64,000 bases of DNA from Lysobacter arvi (GCA_031216755.1 JARUHG010000004.1:186001-250000); one strand, 5' to 3'. Shown: positions 43,379-52,675, counted from the first letter of the stretch. Numbers and translations are program-made. The notes: generated from the letters alone by a model not told the origin.

Positions 43379-44002
43379 CTACAGCGCCAGCCTTCCCAGC
43401 TCCGGCACCGTTTCGAAGAACTCGTCCGCGCCCATCGCGCGCAAGGTGTCGGCGTGCGAATAGCCCCACCCGACCGCACCGAACGCCACGCCCACGCGCC
43501 GCGCGGCCTCGCCGTCGCTGACCTGGTCGCCGACGTAGATCGCCTGGGACGCGTCGGCGCCGGCCTGCTTGAGCATGCGCGCGATGCGCCGATGCTTGCC
43601 GAGCACGTGCGCGCCGCCGTCGATCCGCTCGATGGCGTCCATGAGGTCCGCATCGAGTACGCGCCGCACGTTCTCGACCGAGTTGGACGTGAGGATCGCC
43701 AGCCGCGCGCCGTGTTCGCGCAGCTGGCGCAGGGCGTCGGCCACGCCCGGGAACAACGGCACCGGCGGCGCGCCGCGCATCATGCGGATGAAATCCGCCG
43801 CGACGATCGGCACCTTCCACGACGGGAACTTCAACTCGCGCAGCAGTTCGCGCGTGCCCAGGCGGCGCAACTCGTCGACGCGGTGTTCCTCGATCGCCAT
43901 GAACCCGTGCCGCTGCGCGAGCGCGTACTGCGCCTTCACGAAGAAGGGAAAGGAGTCGGCCAGCGTGCCGTCGAAATCGAAGATGACCAGGGGATAGCGC
44001 AT
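43379..44002 (-). CDS. HAD-superfamily hydrolase (phosphoglycolate phosphatase-like)
   Basis: 207 residues. Motif I is PLVIFDFDGTLADSFPFF, motif II is LAILTSNSVENV, Lys is in HVLGKHRRI, and motif IV is AIYVGDQVSDGEAARRVG. The cap is helical (subclass IA), as in Gph/PpaX-type enzymes. ATG 44002 overlaps no other gene; longer upstream frames are not supported. It is divergent from DUF2784 with a 64-bp gap. Confidence 0.88.
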   Translation of the reverse strand: MRYPLVIFDFDGTLADSFPFFVKAQYALAQRHGFMAIEEHRVDELRRLGTRELLRELKFPSWKVPIVAADFIRMMRGAPPVPLFPGVADALRQLREHGARLAILTSNSVENVRRVLDADLMDAIERIDGGAHVLGKHRRIARMLKQAGADASQAIYVGDQVSDGEAARRVGVAFGAVGWGYSHADTLRAMGADEFFETVPELGRLAL

Positions 44003-44066
44003 GCGCCGCATTGTGCACGAGGCGCCGTGCGCGGCACGGGCCGGAGGTTTGGCTACGCTAGGGGCG

Positions 44067-44465
44067 ATGACGCCTGCGCTCGCCGCCCTGCTCGCCGACG
44101 CCCTCCTCGTGCTGCACGTGGGGATCGTGGCGTTCGTCGTTTTCGGCGCACTCGCCATCGTCGTCGGGCGCACGCGATGGCGATGGGTGCGCGGCTTCGG
44201 CTGGCGGCTGACGCACGTGCTGCTGATGGTCTTCATCGCGCTGCAGGCGTGGCTGGGCGCGCTGTGCCCGCTCACGGTCTGGGAGCAGGCGCTGCGACGG
44301 CGTGCGGGACAGACCAGCTACGGCGAATCGTTCATCGAACACTGGCTGTCGCGGCTGATCTTCTTCGATGCGCCGTGGTGGAGCTTCGTCGCGGCGTACA
44401 GCGCGTTCGCGACGTTGGTGATCGCGGCGTGGTTCCTCGTGCCGCCGCAACGCAACCGCGCCTGA
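44067..44465 (+). CDS. DUF2784 membrane protein
   Basis: 132 residues, three or four transmembrane helices (LLADALLVLHVGIVAFVVFG, LTHVLLMVFIALQAWLGALC, FVAAYSAFATLVIAAWFLVP). The conserved CPLTVWEQALRRRAGQTSY loop defines DUF2784. Unknown function. Confidence 0.87.
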   Translation: MTPALAALLADALLVLHVGIVAFVVFGALAIVVGRTRWRWVRGFGWRLTHVLLMVFIALQAWLGALCPLTVWEQALRRRAGQTSYGESFIEHWLSRLIFFDAPWWSFVAAYSAFATLVIAAWFLVPPQRNRA

Positions 44466-44543
44466 GCGCCGCTGGCCGCACCGATGCGAACGCCGCGTTC
44501 TTCGTGTTGTCCCCTGCGTGCCGCATGCAAGGAGTTCCGCTGG

Positions 44544-45641
44544 ATGGATCGCCGACGCTTCCTCCGCCATGGGCTGCTTGCCGGTGCAGCCCCCGCGACG
44601 TTGGCGTTGTCCGGCTGCGCGAACCTGATCGATGTCCTCGGGCAGGCGTGCCCGGAGGATCCGGCCGAGAGCGGCGGCATCGACTGGACGCCGGACGTGA
44701 TGCACCCAGTGTTCTTCGGCTTCAAGGACTACACGCCGGCCGACGGCGCGCCTGCGACGCTGCGCGTGTTCTACCCGTCGCACCAGACGCCGTTCGACGG
44801 CAGCGCGCGCCGCATCCTGAAGACCTGCCTGGACCGCTGGCCGACGGTGCTGTTCCTGCACGGACAGCCGCCGTGCCTCGACGATGCGTCGTATTACCTG
44901 CGCTGGCGGCGCATCCCGGAGATGCTGGCGCGCAGCGGTTACGTCGTGGTGGTGCCGAAGTATTCCGCGGCGCTCGCCGGTCGCGATTCGCCGCTCGTGG
45001 CGTTTGGCAGCGGCGTCATCGACTGGGCGCGCATGACGTGGGAGCACGCGCGCTGGGTCGACAAACGTCCCGGCGCCGTCGCCATCGTCGGTCATTCGTA
45101 CGGCGCGATCCTCGGTGCGCAGGTGGCGCGCAGCCGCGGCAACGTCGGCGCGTACGTGAGCCTCAGCGCCGCGTGGGACGAACTGCACGGCGTCGACGAC
45201 GTGCCGGCGCTGCTGGCCGGCATCAATGCGCCGTCGATGTTCATGTGGGGCGATGGCGTCTTCTTCGAGGACATGGACGCCCACGATCTATGGACGAACA
45301 TCCCGAACACGAAGCATGCCTTCGAGCATCCCGGCGAGCATTTCGACTACCTGCCCGACGGCAACCAGTGCGGCGAACCGCGCGGTGCGTGCGCGCCGGT
45401 GGAACGCGTATCGGCCGAACTGACGGCGTTGTTCCTGCAGCGCCATGTGCCGCTGGCGCGCTCGAACACGCAGATTCCGATCGACCTGTCACCGCCACCG
45501 ATCGTGTTGACGCCGAAGCAGCAGTTCTATGGCGGGCCCGATTTCACCGGCCTGGACAGCATCAAGGGCCGCGCCGCATGCAAGGGCGCGACGCTGCGAT
45601 GGAAGGACGGCACGGCGACGGGATCGCGGGCGCTGGCGTGA
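44544..45641 (+). CDS. Exported alpha/beta-hydrolase (Tat-type lipoprotein signal)
   Basis: 365 residues. The N-terminus DRRRFLRHGLLAGAAPATLA looks like a twin-arginine signal and continues into a lipobox (ALSGC). The hydrolase core shows an oxyanion strand VLFLHGQPPCLDD and the nucleophile elbow AIVGHSYGAILGA, with later MFMWGDG and HFDYLPDG for Asp/His. ATG 44544 follows AAGGAGTTCCG. Probably an esterase or platelet-activating-factor-hydrolase-like enzyme at the cell envelope. Confidence 0.8.
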   Translation: MDRRRFLRHGLLAGAAPATLALSGCANLIDVLGQACPEDPAESGGIDWTPDVMHPVFFGFKDYTPADGAPATLRVFYPSHQTPFDGSARRILKTCLDRWPTVLFLHGQPPCLDDASYYLRWRRIPEMLARSGYVVVVPKYSAALAGRDSPLVAFGSGVIDWARMTWEHARWVDKRPGAVAIVGHSYGAILGAQVARSRGNVGAYVSLSAAWDELHGVDDVPALLAGINAPSMFMWGDGVFFEDMDAHDLWTNIPNTKHAFEHPGEHFDYLPDGNQCGEPRGACAPVERVSAELTALFLQRHVPLARSNTQIPIDLSPPPIVLTPKQQFYGGPDFTGLDSIKGRAACKGATLRWKDGTATGSRALA

Positions 45642-45690
45642 TCGCATCGCGCCGCCCGCATTCTCCGCCGCCGTGCCGTGCCGTCGTGGA

Positions 45691-46437
45691 TCAGCGCATG
45701 CCGCCGGCGACCTTCAGCAGTTCGCCGGACATCCAGCGCGAATCTTCCGAGGCAAGGAACACCGCGACACCGGCGATATCGTCAGGTTGGCCGATGCGGC
45801 CCAGCGGTGTCTGCGCCGCGGTGGCACGCTCGAAGTCGGAACCGATGACGCCCGCTTCGCGCGAGCCTTCGGTTTCGATCATGCCCGGGTTGATGGAGTT
45901 GACGCGGATGCCGCGCGGGCCCAGCTCGCGCGAGAGCACGCCGGTGATGGCGTCCACCGCGCCCTTGGTCGCGGTGTAGACCGCGGTTTCCGGCAGCGTG
46001 ATGTGCGAGACGACCGAACCGATGTTGATGACGCTGCCGCCTTCGCCCAGGTGCCTGGCGGCGGCCTGCGTGGTCAGCAGCAATCCGAGCACGTTGATGT
46101 CGAAATGACGGTGGAAATGCTCCGGCGTGATCGCATCCAGCGGCGCGAACGCGTACACGCCGGAATTGTTGACCAGCACGTCCAGGCGGCCGTATTCCTT
46201 CACCGCCGCGTCGATGAGCGCCTGCGCTTCGTCAGGCCTGGACACGTCGGCCTTGACCGCGATGGCCTTGCCGCCGGCCTGCGTGATGCGTTCGACCACG
46301 GCGGCCGCGCCGCTGGGACTGGAAGCGTAGTTGACGACGACGGACGCACCCTCGGCGGCCAGCGCCGTGGCGATGGCGGCGCCGATGCCCTTCGACGCAC
46401 CGGTGACCACGGCGACTTTTCCTGCGAGCTTGCTCAT
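45691..46437 (-). CDS. SDR family oxidoreductase (3-ketoacyl reductase type)
   Basis: 248 residues, classical SDR. The NADPH motif TGASKGIGAAIA is at the start, followed by NNSGVYAF, the catalytic Ser in INIGSVVSH, and Tyr-Lys in YTATKGAVDAI. The PGMIETEG loop and C-terminal WMSGELLKVAGGM are standard. ATG 46437. It marks the left border of the accessory island. Substrate unknown. Confidence 0.9.
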   Translation of the reverse strand: MSKLAGKVAVVTGASKGIGAAIATALAAEGASVVVNYASSPSGAAAVVERITQAGGKAIAVKADVSRPDEAQALIDAAVKEYGRLDVLVNNSGVYAFAPLDAITPEHFHRHFDINVLGLLLTTQAAARHLGEGGSVINIGSVVSHITLPETAVYTATKGAVDAITGVLSRELGPRGIRVNSINPGMIETEGSREAGVIGSDFERATAAQTPLGRIGQPDDIAGVAVFLASEDSRWMSGELLKVAGGMR

Positions 46438-46769
46438 TTCGATTCCTGATGGTGGGAGAGAGAGACGCGAAGGCGCCATGCGGCCCTTCGTCCTCCAACA
46501 GCTGGGTACGTATACGACGCGAGCAAAGGCGGGATTTCGGGGAATCAGAATCCCGCCGTCGGGATGTTGCTCGCCCGATTGGGCGAGAGTGCAACGGCCC
46601 GGGCACGCGGGCGCTGGTCGCGTGGATGTTGCCGGTTGAACCGGAAAAGGAGCCCGCCACCCCCAACTGCGAGTTCGGGGCTGCGAGAGGTTTCGGACCT
46701 TTCTGATGGATCCCACGCGGGCGGATCCGGAGCGTGCGAGGCACGTTCGACTTCAGGGATTCGAAGCTG

Positions 46770-49223
46770 ATGAACACGCCCCGCGCACCCAAGCCGTCCG
46801 CCACTTCGCGAGTCGGATATCCATTCAAGGACAAGGACGGTCGCGTGATTTCCGATCCACGCGCCTTCATCGAGGCGCTAATACCCGTGCAGGGTGGACA
46901 TTACCTGTTAGGCGCGCATGGCTTCTTTCACGGCGGCATCCACCTCGACCGCGCGTGCAAAGCGTACCTCTCGATGGAGGACGGCATCTGCTGCCTCGCC
47001 GACGGTGAGGTCATCGCGTACCGCATCGACAGCGACTACCACGACGCCACGCCAGGCGGCGTCGGCCAAGGCGTGGCGTGGCGGCCTTACTCGACAGGCT
47101 TCGTGCTGGTGCGGCATCGCCTGCAAGCACCGCCGCCCCCCACGCCGCCAAAGCCCCCGCCGATAGAAGCGCCAGGCACCGATATTCGCGACTGGGGTAC
47201 CCACTTGTACGCCGATCGGCAGGGGCGGCAGCCGATCGCATGGTTGCGGCACGGCACGCCGCTGATCGTGCAGGTGGGCACCTACACGCCGGGCGAGAGC
47301 ACGCTGGTGCGTGTGACCGATACCCGAGACGCAACGCTTCCACGCGAAGGCTGGATATGTCGCCGTCACCTCGCGCTCGACCCAGCGGCTGGAACCGGAT
47401 TGCGCGCCGTGCTGGGCCTCAAGGACACGGTCGTCACGACCGTGTATCACGGCGACTACGTCGACCCCGACAAGTCTGCCGCGTACACCGAGAACAAGGC
47501 GCAAAGGCAGCGCCCCGAGCCGTTGGCCGCGCCTGTGCTGACCCTCTACAGCCTGTACATGCACGTGGCGTCTCGGGGTGACTATGGGCGCAACGCCAGG
47601 TGGCAGCGGCCGTCATGGTGGCTCCAGCGCGACGGCTCGCGCGAACCCGAAGCGATGGACCGTGTCGTGGCGGTCTCCCCGCCGGTGCCGATCCACCAGG
47701 GCGACCTCATTGGCTACCTGGGCGAAGACGTGCCGGCTCGCGCGTATCCGATCGCAGGGCAGCCCGTCACGAGACGCCTGCTGCACTTGGAGATCTTCAG
47801 CGGCGACGATCTACCGGCATACCTCTCGGCGAGCCGCCGTTGGGCGAAAGAGAACCTGCCCGAGAGCGAACGCACGCTCCTGCTCTTAATGGCCGGTGAT
47901 GTCTTGCAGCAGGACGACGGCGGCACGCTCACGGTGAACCAGCGGCAGATCCTTCGCGCCGGCGGGCTCGAATCGCGAACCACCGACGGCAAGCGCTGGC
48001 GCAAGGTCATGCTAGGCGCGGCGCAGGGCCACGCCACGGGATGGATCGAGGAGGCCGGGCGGCTGGTGTCCCCATGGGAATGGCCCGGCTTCGAAATACA
48101 CGATGAAGTCACCAGTCCGGACGGCTTTCGCCATGACGCCCCCGACGCGTTCGCCGAGTACCTGCGCGGAGAAGGCCCGCGCCCACCGGATACGCCCTTC
48201 TACCAAGCGCTGCGAGCGCTGGTGGATCGCAACCGTGACGGCGTATTCAGCGAGGAGGAACTCGACCGCCTGCTACGCAACCGCCATCACGCCGACCGTA
48301 TCACGCGCATCATCGCTCGCCACGAAACCGCATGGACCCGCGCGAGCATGCGGGGCTACGCCGAAACCGCACGCCGCATCGCGGTGAAGCTGGGGCCCGT
48401 CGCGGTGGATAACGTCGATGCGGAAGCGCCGCGCGCAGAGATGCTGCCGTGGTGGGAGGATGTGGCTGCTGGCGTTGAAGGATTCCCTGCGAGTTCTCGG
48501 GTTTGGCATCTTCATCCTGGCGGGGTGGCGGGGAATTTCTCTGGAGGTAGCTTCCTCTTCACGGTCACGATGCTTCAGAAGGTGTTTCCACGCGCGCACG
48601 GAAATCGCCTTCAAGAAATCGCAAGCGAACTGAACTCAAACATCGACAGATTTGAGCTTGACACCGCGCTGAGGCGAACTCACTTCTTTGCCCAAGTCGC
48701 TCAGGAAGCTGGGGAGAATCTTGCGTTCGAAGAGGGGCTCAATTACAGCGCGTCTTCCCTTAGCCAATTCGCATACTTCAAACGCCTCCCACACGAGGCG
48801 ACCCTTTACGGCCGAACCTCAGCACATGGCGCCGATCAACGAGCGATCGCAGATCGCATATATGCGAATCGTATCGGTAACGGAGACGTCGCTAGTGGTG
48901 ACGGTTGGCGCTTCCGAGGTCGAGGATTAAAGCAGCTTACTGGCCGGGCCAATTACCGCGCATTCACCGCTTGGCACAGAAGAGTCTTCCCGAGTGAACT
49001 AGTTGACTTCGAACAACAGCCTGATCTCTTGGCAACGGCGTGTTATGCAACGCGATCCGCTGCGTACTTCTGGGAAGGAAACGGGCTACACCTGAAGGCC
49101 GACGATGGTCCCACCTCAGCCGTCGTCGATTCCATAACGCGAGTGGTGAACCGATACACCGATAGCTACGTCGCACGCGCAAAACACTTCGAAGACATGT
49201 GGTCAAAGGGGCTATTCAAGTGA
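46770..49223 (+). CDS. GH19/lysozyme-type peptidoglycan hydrolase, candidate type VI effector
   Basis: 817-residue multidomain protein. The N-terminal region (VGYPFKDKDGRVISDPRAFI, GAHGFFHGGIHLD) resembles degenerate M23/spike-associated effector modules. It is followed by a Pro-rich linker (PPPPTPPKPPP) and SH3-like segments. An EF-hand-like loop (DRNRDGVFSEEELDRLL) lies near residue 500 and WHLHPGGVAGNF near 590. The C-terminal 200 residues form a GH19/lysozyme-type domain: HFFAQVAQEAGENLAFEEGL with Glu near 646, then WRFRGRGLKQLTGRANYRA. No signal peptide. The next gene overlaps it (GTGA) and encodes an exported protein, the arrangement of an effector and its immunity protein. Confidence 0.75.
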   Translation: MNTPRAPKPSATSRVGYPFKDKDGRVISDPRAFIEALIPVQGGHYLLGAHGFFHGGIHLDRACKAYLSMEDGICCLADGEVIAYRIDSDYHDATPGGVGQGVAWRPYSTGFVLVRHRLQAPPPPTPPKPPPIEAPGTDIRDWGTHLYADRQGRQPIAWLRHGTPLIVQVGTYTPGESTLVRVTDTRDATLPREGWICRRHLALDPAAGTGLRAVLGLKDTVVTTVYHGDYVDPDKSAAYTENKAQRQRPEPLAAPVLTLYSLYMHVASRGDYGRNARWQRPSWWLQRDGSREPEAMDRVVAVSPPVPIHQGDLIGYLGEDVPARAYPIAGQPVTRRLLHLEIFSGDDLPAYLSASRRWAKENLPESERTLLLLMAGDVLQQDDGGTLTVNQRQILRAGGLESRTTDGKRWRKVMLGAAQGHATGWIEEAGRLVSPWEWPGFEIHDEVTSPDGFRHDAPDAFAEYLRGEGPRPPDTPFYQALRALVDRNRDGVFSEEELDRLLRNRHHADRITRIIARHETAWTRASMRGYAETARRIAVKLGPVAVDNVDAEAPRAEMLPWWEDVAAGVEGFPASSRVWHLHPGGVAGNFSGGSFLFTVTMLQKVFPRAHGNRLQEIASELNSNIDRFELDTALRRTHFFAQVAQEAGENLAFEEGLNYSASSLSQFAYFKRLPHEATLYGRTSAHGADQRAIADRIYANRIGNGDVASGDGWRFRGRGLKQLTGRANYRAFTAWHRRVFPSELVDFEQQPDLLATACYATRSAAYFWEGNGLHLKADDGPTSAVVDSITRVVNRYTDSYVARAKHFEDMWSKGLFK

Positions 49224-49966
49224 AGCAGACGATAGGGCCGGTCGCGCTCGCTGTCCTCATGCCATTCATTGCGCACGCCGAGCCGTGCGACGCAATCCTT
49301 CCACCCATCGTCATGGGTGCGATCGCGGAAGAGCCTGGACGGACCAACGAATGGTCCATGTCAGACTGCAAGAGAAGGCCCGACGAAACGAGCACTCTCC
49401 TCGCGGCAGTTCCGATTTCGGCACACGGCGGAAGACTCAAGGATATTCAGATCTTAGTGATCGATTTGCCAACGCAGACCATCCTGGCCCGACGGCTCGA
49501 AAGGAATGTTCTGGAAGGCGACGCCATTTACGTGAATACCGTTGCGCTCGACACCGCCCGGTACACGCTGGAGCCGAAACAGAGGGCTTTTGGCGTGCGC
49601 GTTAGGTGGAAGGGCTCCTCCGGTCCAAATCCGTACAGCCGCGAGACGCTCGCGCTGTATGCCGTTCTTGGTCCCCGAATCGAGCGCAGGATGTCCGGCC
49701 TAGTGACATGGGAGCGGTCGGGCGAGTGGGACATGGAGTGTGCCGGGACGTTCTCGTCGGTGTCGCGGACGGTATCGGTTACACCAAGGAGAGAAGGAAC
49801 GGCTCGCCTAAACGTCACCCAGAAAACGAAGGACGAGCGCATGGCGAAGACCCAGGCTGGTTGCAGCGTGATCGAGGCACGGGAAGCCGTAAGCAGAAAA
49901 GCGCTGAGCGTTTCCGGTGGCGAGTATCTCGTCCCCCCGACGATGAAGGCGCCAGCCCCGTCATGA
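49220..49966 (+). CDS. Exported protein, candidate immunity to the GH19 effector
   Basis: 248 residues from GTG 49220, which overlaps the effector stop (GTGA) and has AAAGGGG at RBS distance. The signal peptide VKQTIGPVALAVLMPFIAHA sends it to the periplasm, where a peptidoglycan hydrolase would act. The body is beta-rich without known domain (VIDLPTQTILARRLERNVLE, WKGSSGPNPYSRETLALYAV). The role is inferred from coupling and localisation. Codon use is less GC-biased than in neighbouring core genes. Confidence 0.6.
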   Translation: MKQTIGPVALAVLMPFIAHAEPCDAILPPIVMGAIAEEPGRTNEWSMSDCKRRPDETSTLLAAVPISAHGGRLKDIQILVIDLPTQTILARRLERNVLEGDAIYVNTVALDTARYTLEPKQRAFGVRVRWKGSSGPNPYSRETLALYAVLGPRIERRMSGLVTWERSGEWDMECAGTFSSVSRTVSVTPRREGTARLNVTQKTKDERMAKTQAGCSVIEAREAVSRKALSVSGGEYLVPPTMKAPAPS

Positions 49967-50003
49967 GGCCGGCTGGGGCACTCAGTCTCGAACCCAGCCA
50001 AGG

Positions 50004-50536
50004 ATGACCAACTACCGCCGCGCCCACGTCCCGGGCGCCATGTACTTCTTCGCCGTGAACCTGGTCGATCGTCGCAGCACCTTGCTGATCGAGCGCATCG
50101 ACGCGCTGCGCACCGCAGTTCGCTACACGCAGCAGCGCCATCCGTTCGTCATCACCGCCATGACGATCCTTCCTGACCATATGCACGCGGTCTGGACGTT
50201 GCCTGCAGACGATGCCGACTTTCCACTCCGGTGGCGTCTCGTCAAAACGTTCTTCTCGCGCCAGATCCCACACGGCGAATACCGACGAGCCAGCCGCATC
50301 GCTAAAGGTGAGCGAGGCATCTGGCAACGTCGCTATTGGGAACACCTGATTCGCGACGAAGACGACCTACGTCGCTGCGTTGACTACACCCACTTCAACC
50401 AGGTGAAACACGGCACGCTAGGCGCGTGTCGGATTGGCCTTACTCCACGTTTCACCGCGAAGTGCGCGAAGGACGGGGGCCTGGCGATTGGGCGGCGGCT
50501 GCTGAAAGCGATGCGCCGTTCGGCGAGCGGAGGTGA
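50004..50536 (+). pseudogene. REP-associated tyrosine transposase (RAYT), frameshifted
   Basis: Y1_Tnp/IS200-like single-strand transposase. The HUH motif is PDHMHAVWTLP, preceded by the family start RRAHVPGAMYFFAVNLVDRR, and the catalytic Tyr region includes YWEHLIRDEDDLRRCVDYTH. After VKHG near 50412 one G is missing relative to the second copy at 53603-53843. The last 40 codons (DWPYSTFHREV...) are therefore out of frame and end at 50536 in the corrected frame. A REP hairpin follows at once. Not functional unless frameshifting occurs. Confidence 0.8.
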
Positions 50537-50560
50537 TGGGTTTCGCGAGCGAAACCCATC
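50535..50560. repeat. REP hairpin next to the RAYT gene
   Basis: GATGGGTTTCGC-GA-GCGAAACCCATC, perfect 12-bp arms, followed by CGACGGGCTGCG. It overlaps the RAYT stop. Related, decayed copies are at 53842-53867 and 53909-53930. Confidence 0.85.
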
Positions 50561-50587
50561 CGACGGGCTGCGAGCAGGCGAGCGACG

Positions 50588-50830
50588 TCAAGGCGGCGCG
50601 TCGAGCACCGAGTCGAGCACTTCGTCCAGATACTGCGCCTGGCGATCGAACAGCTCCGCGAGCGCGTCGGGCGCGATGCGGAATTCGACCTCCTGCTCCT
50701 CGCCACGCGACCCGGCGAGCTGCGACAGCAACAACAGCTGATCGCGCGCCAGCATCAGCTTGTGGTGCGCGAAGTCGGGCAACAGCACGCCGGCGAACGC
50801 GGCGCGCGAACGGCAAACATCCTTTTGCAT
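50588..50830 (-). CDS. XAC0095 family protein
   Basis: 80 residues from ATG 50830 (MQKDVCRSRAAFAGVLLPDF). The body, HHKLMLARDQLLLLSQLAGS with a helical C-terminus (ELFDRQAQYLDEVLDSVLD), matches the short all-helical XAC0095 family of Xanthomonadaceae, whose function is unknown. The frame stays open far upstream, but only this part is coherent. A structured 5' region precedes it (hairpin 50857-50881, terminator 51003-51032). Confidence 0.75.
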   Translation of the reverse strand: MQKDVCRSRAAFAGVLLPDFAHHKLMLARDQLLLLSQLAGSRGEEQEVEFRIAPDALAELFDRQAQYLDEVLDSVLDAPP

Positions 50831-50856
50831 CGGTGGGTCTCCAGCAAACCAGCCGG

Positions 50857-50881
50857 CTTGCGCCGCGGGATGCGGCGCAAG
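50857..50881 (-). promoter_or_regulatory. Hairpin in the XAC0095 leader
   Basis: CTTGCGCCGC / GCGGCGCAAG, perfect 10-bp stem and 5-nt loop, ending 27 nt before the start codon and close to GGAG. Could control ribosome access. Confidence 0.5.
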
Positions 50882-51002
50882 GTGTCGGGAGGTTCGAAAA
50901 CCGAAGCTAGCCGGCCGGACGTATTTCCCCTTGCGAGGTTTTGTATTTCGCCGCCCTCCCGACGCAGAGCTGCTTGCGTCCGAATGCCCAAATGTCAGGC
51001 AT

Positions 51003-51032
51003 AAAAAACCCACCGGTGTGACGGAGGTGGGT
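51003..51032 (-). terminator. Minus-strand terminator upstream of XAC0095
   Basis: On the minus strand ACCCACC...GGTGGGT (7 bp, 11-nt loop) is followed by TTTTTT. No gene on the minus strand lies between here and the PAAR gene (51210), so it either ends a short leader RNA or attenuates the XAC0095 transcript. 50882-51209 otherwise holds no ORF I can support. Confidence 0.65.
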
Positions 51033-51209
51033 CCCGCTAGCTTTCGGAGTTTCGACGCTCCTTGGGCAGCGAGATTGCGTGGCGATGCGTGGGCGATCAA
51101 CGCGAAGAAGTAGCAGGCTAAATAGCATTTGGCACCGCACGTTTTTCGCGTTGCGCTGCCGCCAGCGCATTGTTGTGCTGCGGTTGTTCTCAACCGCAAG
51201 GAGCAGCAC

Positions 51210-51767
51210 GTGGCACAGAAGTACGTGATCGTGGTTGGCGACTCGACCACCGCAGGCGGCGAGGCAATTGAAGGCGATCCGGGCTGGAACATAGAAGGCC
51301 TGGACGGCGTCGCGCGCCCGCTCGTCCGCGTCAACAACACCGTGATCTGCGGCCAATGCGGTCCGACGAAGGTCGTGCAGGGCGCCGCGCTGCTCTTCAG
51401 CAACGGCGCGCTGGCGGCATACGACGGCTGCGTGCTGGCGTGCGGCCACCAGATGGTTTCGACGAAGCAGAGGCTGGTTAGCGTGGATGTTGCGGACGCT
51501 TCGCCGCTCAGCATCGCCTCGCGCGTTGTGAACGCAGCGTCGTCGACAGCAAGTTCACCTGTCTCCACAGCATTCGACGAAGGCTTCCAGTTCATCGACG
51601 CGGCGCTCGGCAAACCGCTGGTCGGGCTCGAATGCGTGCTGCTGCCGGAGAGCGCGGCCGACGTTGCCGGGACGCTCGGGGATTCCGGATGCAGCCTTCG
51701 CTGCGGCGCTGACTCGCCGATCCGGGTCGCCGCCGCAATCGAAGCTCCGTCCCCTCTCCTGACCTGA
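51210..51767 (+). CDS. PAAR-domain protein (type VI secretion spike tip)
   Basis: 185 residues from GTG 51210, which follows AAGGAGCAGCAC. The PAAR motif region covers residues 1-90: YVIVVGDSTTAGGEAIEGDP, VARPLVRVNNTVICGQCGPT and LAAYDGCVLACGHQMVS, with Cys/His suited to zinc at the tip. The C-terminal 90 residues are of unknown fold. PAAR proteins cap the VgrG spike and carry effectors. No structural T6SS gene is in the window, so this is an orphan cargo cluster. Followed 8 bp later by DUF6402. Confidence 0.85.
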   Translation: MAQKYVIVVGDSTTAGGEAIEGDPGWNIEGLDGVARPLVRVNNTVICGQCGPTKVVQGAALLFSNGALAAYDGCVLACGHQMVSTKQRLVSVDVADASPLSIASRVVNAASSTASSPVSTAFDEGFQFIDAALGKPLVGLECVLLPESAADVAGTLGDSGCSLRCGADSPIRVAAAIEAPSPLLT

Positions 51768-51775
51768 GCACGCCC

Positions 51776-52675
51776 ATGTCACTCAACGACTTTTCCAACA
51801 CGAACGCGCTGGAGTCGAACGCATTGTTCGTCCTGCCCGAAGCCCGGTCCGTCATGAGCCCCGTCAGCAAGCGGGAACCCAAGCGCGTTCCGACCCAGCG
51901 GCTAGAGATCACGCAAATCCCACGGGCGATGCGGAACATGGGCTGGGTGACTTCTGCACGCCTGATCGAGCGGTGGTTCTCGACGCCAGCGTGGAGCATG
52001 CCCGGCGGAGTAAAATCCGGTGACTTCGACAAGCGAAACCTTCCGTTTTCGCACTTCGACGACACCATCATCACCATGAAGTGGGCAATGCGCTTCCCAA
52101 GATTTCAGGAGGCGTTGGCAAAGGTCGGACGAACCTCATTCCACACACCTAATGGGCTAGAGCAATTGAGAAGCCGGTTGGGAGGGTGGCGCGGAACCGA
52201 ACCTGTGCAGCTAGGCTACTACGGCATGCCAACGCGATCATTCGACGCATCGTGTTGGGTCAACTCGACCGTACTCGGTAGCAAGATTGACACGCTCGAT
52301 GACATGTACGGCGCGCTCGGCATTGCGAACGTGAAGGTCGGTGTCGTTGGCACTGCTGTTGTCGAGAACAAGCGAAAGATGTTTCACGTTGCGCACGTCG
52401 GATTCTATGTTCTCGATTACTACGACTTCGTCGACTGGCAGTATCTGGGCACCTGGACGAAGGACCGGGTCCTGACGAAGGCCGAGGCCCTATTCGCCGA
52501 GACGTATACAGGACGTCGCATTGTCAACTACAAGGACGGCGCGTTCGCCAAGGTCTTCAATCAGGATTTTCGCGAGTACCGAGATCGAACTGGGCGAGGT
52601 GGCGACTTCGTCGTGTATTCGGACGTTCTTTGGCAACAAAGCAACGCTGTTATCGACCTCGGGCCCGTGGCATGA
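51776..52675 (+). CDS. DUF6402 family protein, T6SS-associated
   Basis: 299 residues. Blocks matching DUF6402 as I know it: QIPRAMRNMGWVTSARLIERW, NLPFSHFDDTIITMKWAMRF, SFDASCWVNSTVLG, DTLDDMYGALG, and the end VFNQDFREYRDRTGRGGDFV then VYSDVLWQQSN. The family sits beside PAAR/VgrG genes and is presumed to be an effector or adaptor; activity unknown. No signal peptide, as expected for a T6SS cargo. The next gene overlaps it by 4 bp (ATGA). Confidence 0.8.
   Translation: MSLNDFSNTNALESNALFVLPEARSVMSPVSKREPKRVPTQRLEITQIPRAMRNMGWVTSARLIERWFSTPAWSMPGGVKSGDFDKRNLPFSHFDDTIITMKWAMRFPRFQEALAKVGRTSFHTPNGLEQLRSRLGGWRGTEPVQLGYYGMPTRSFDASCWVNSTVLGSKIDTLDDMYGALGIANVKVGVVGTAVVENKRKMFHVAHVGFYVLDYYDFVDWQYLGTWTKDRVLTKAEALFAETYTGRRIVNYKDGAFAKVFNQDFREYRDRTGRGGDFVVYSDVLWQQSNAVIDLGPVA

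Noticed and set aside
50588-51613. 341-codon minus-strand ORF
   Set aside because: Only its last 80 codons resemble a real protein (XAC0095); the rest crosses a terminator and the PAAR gene.
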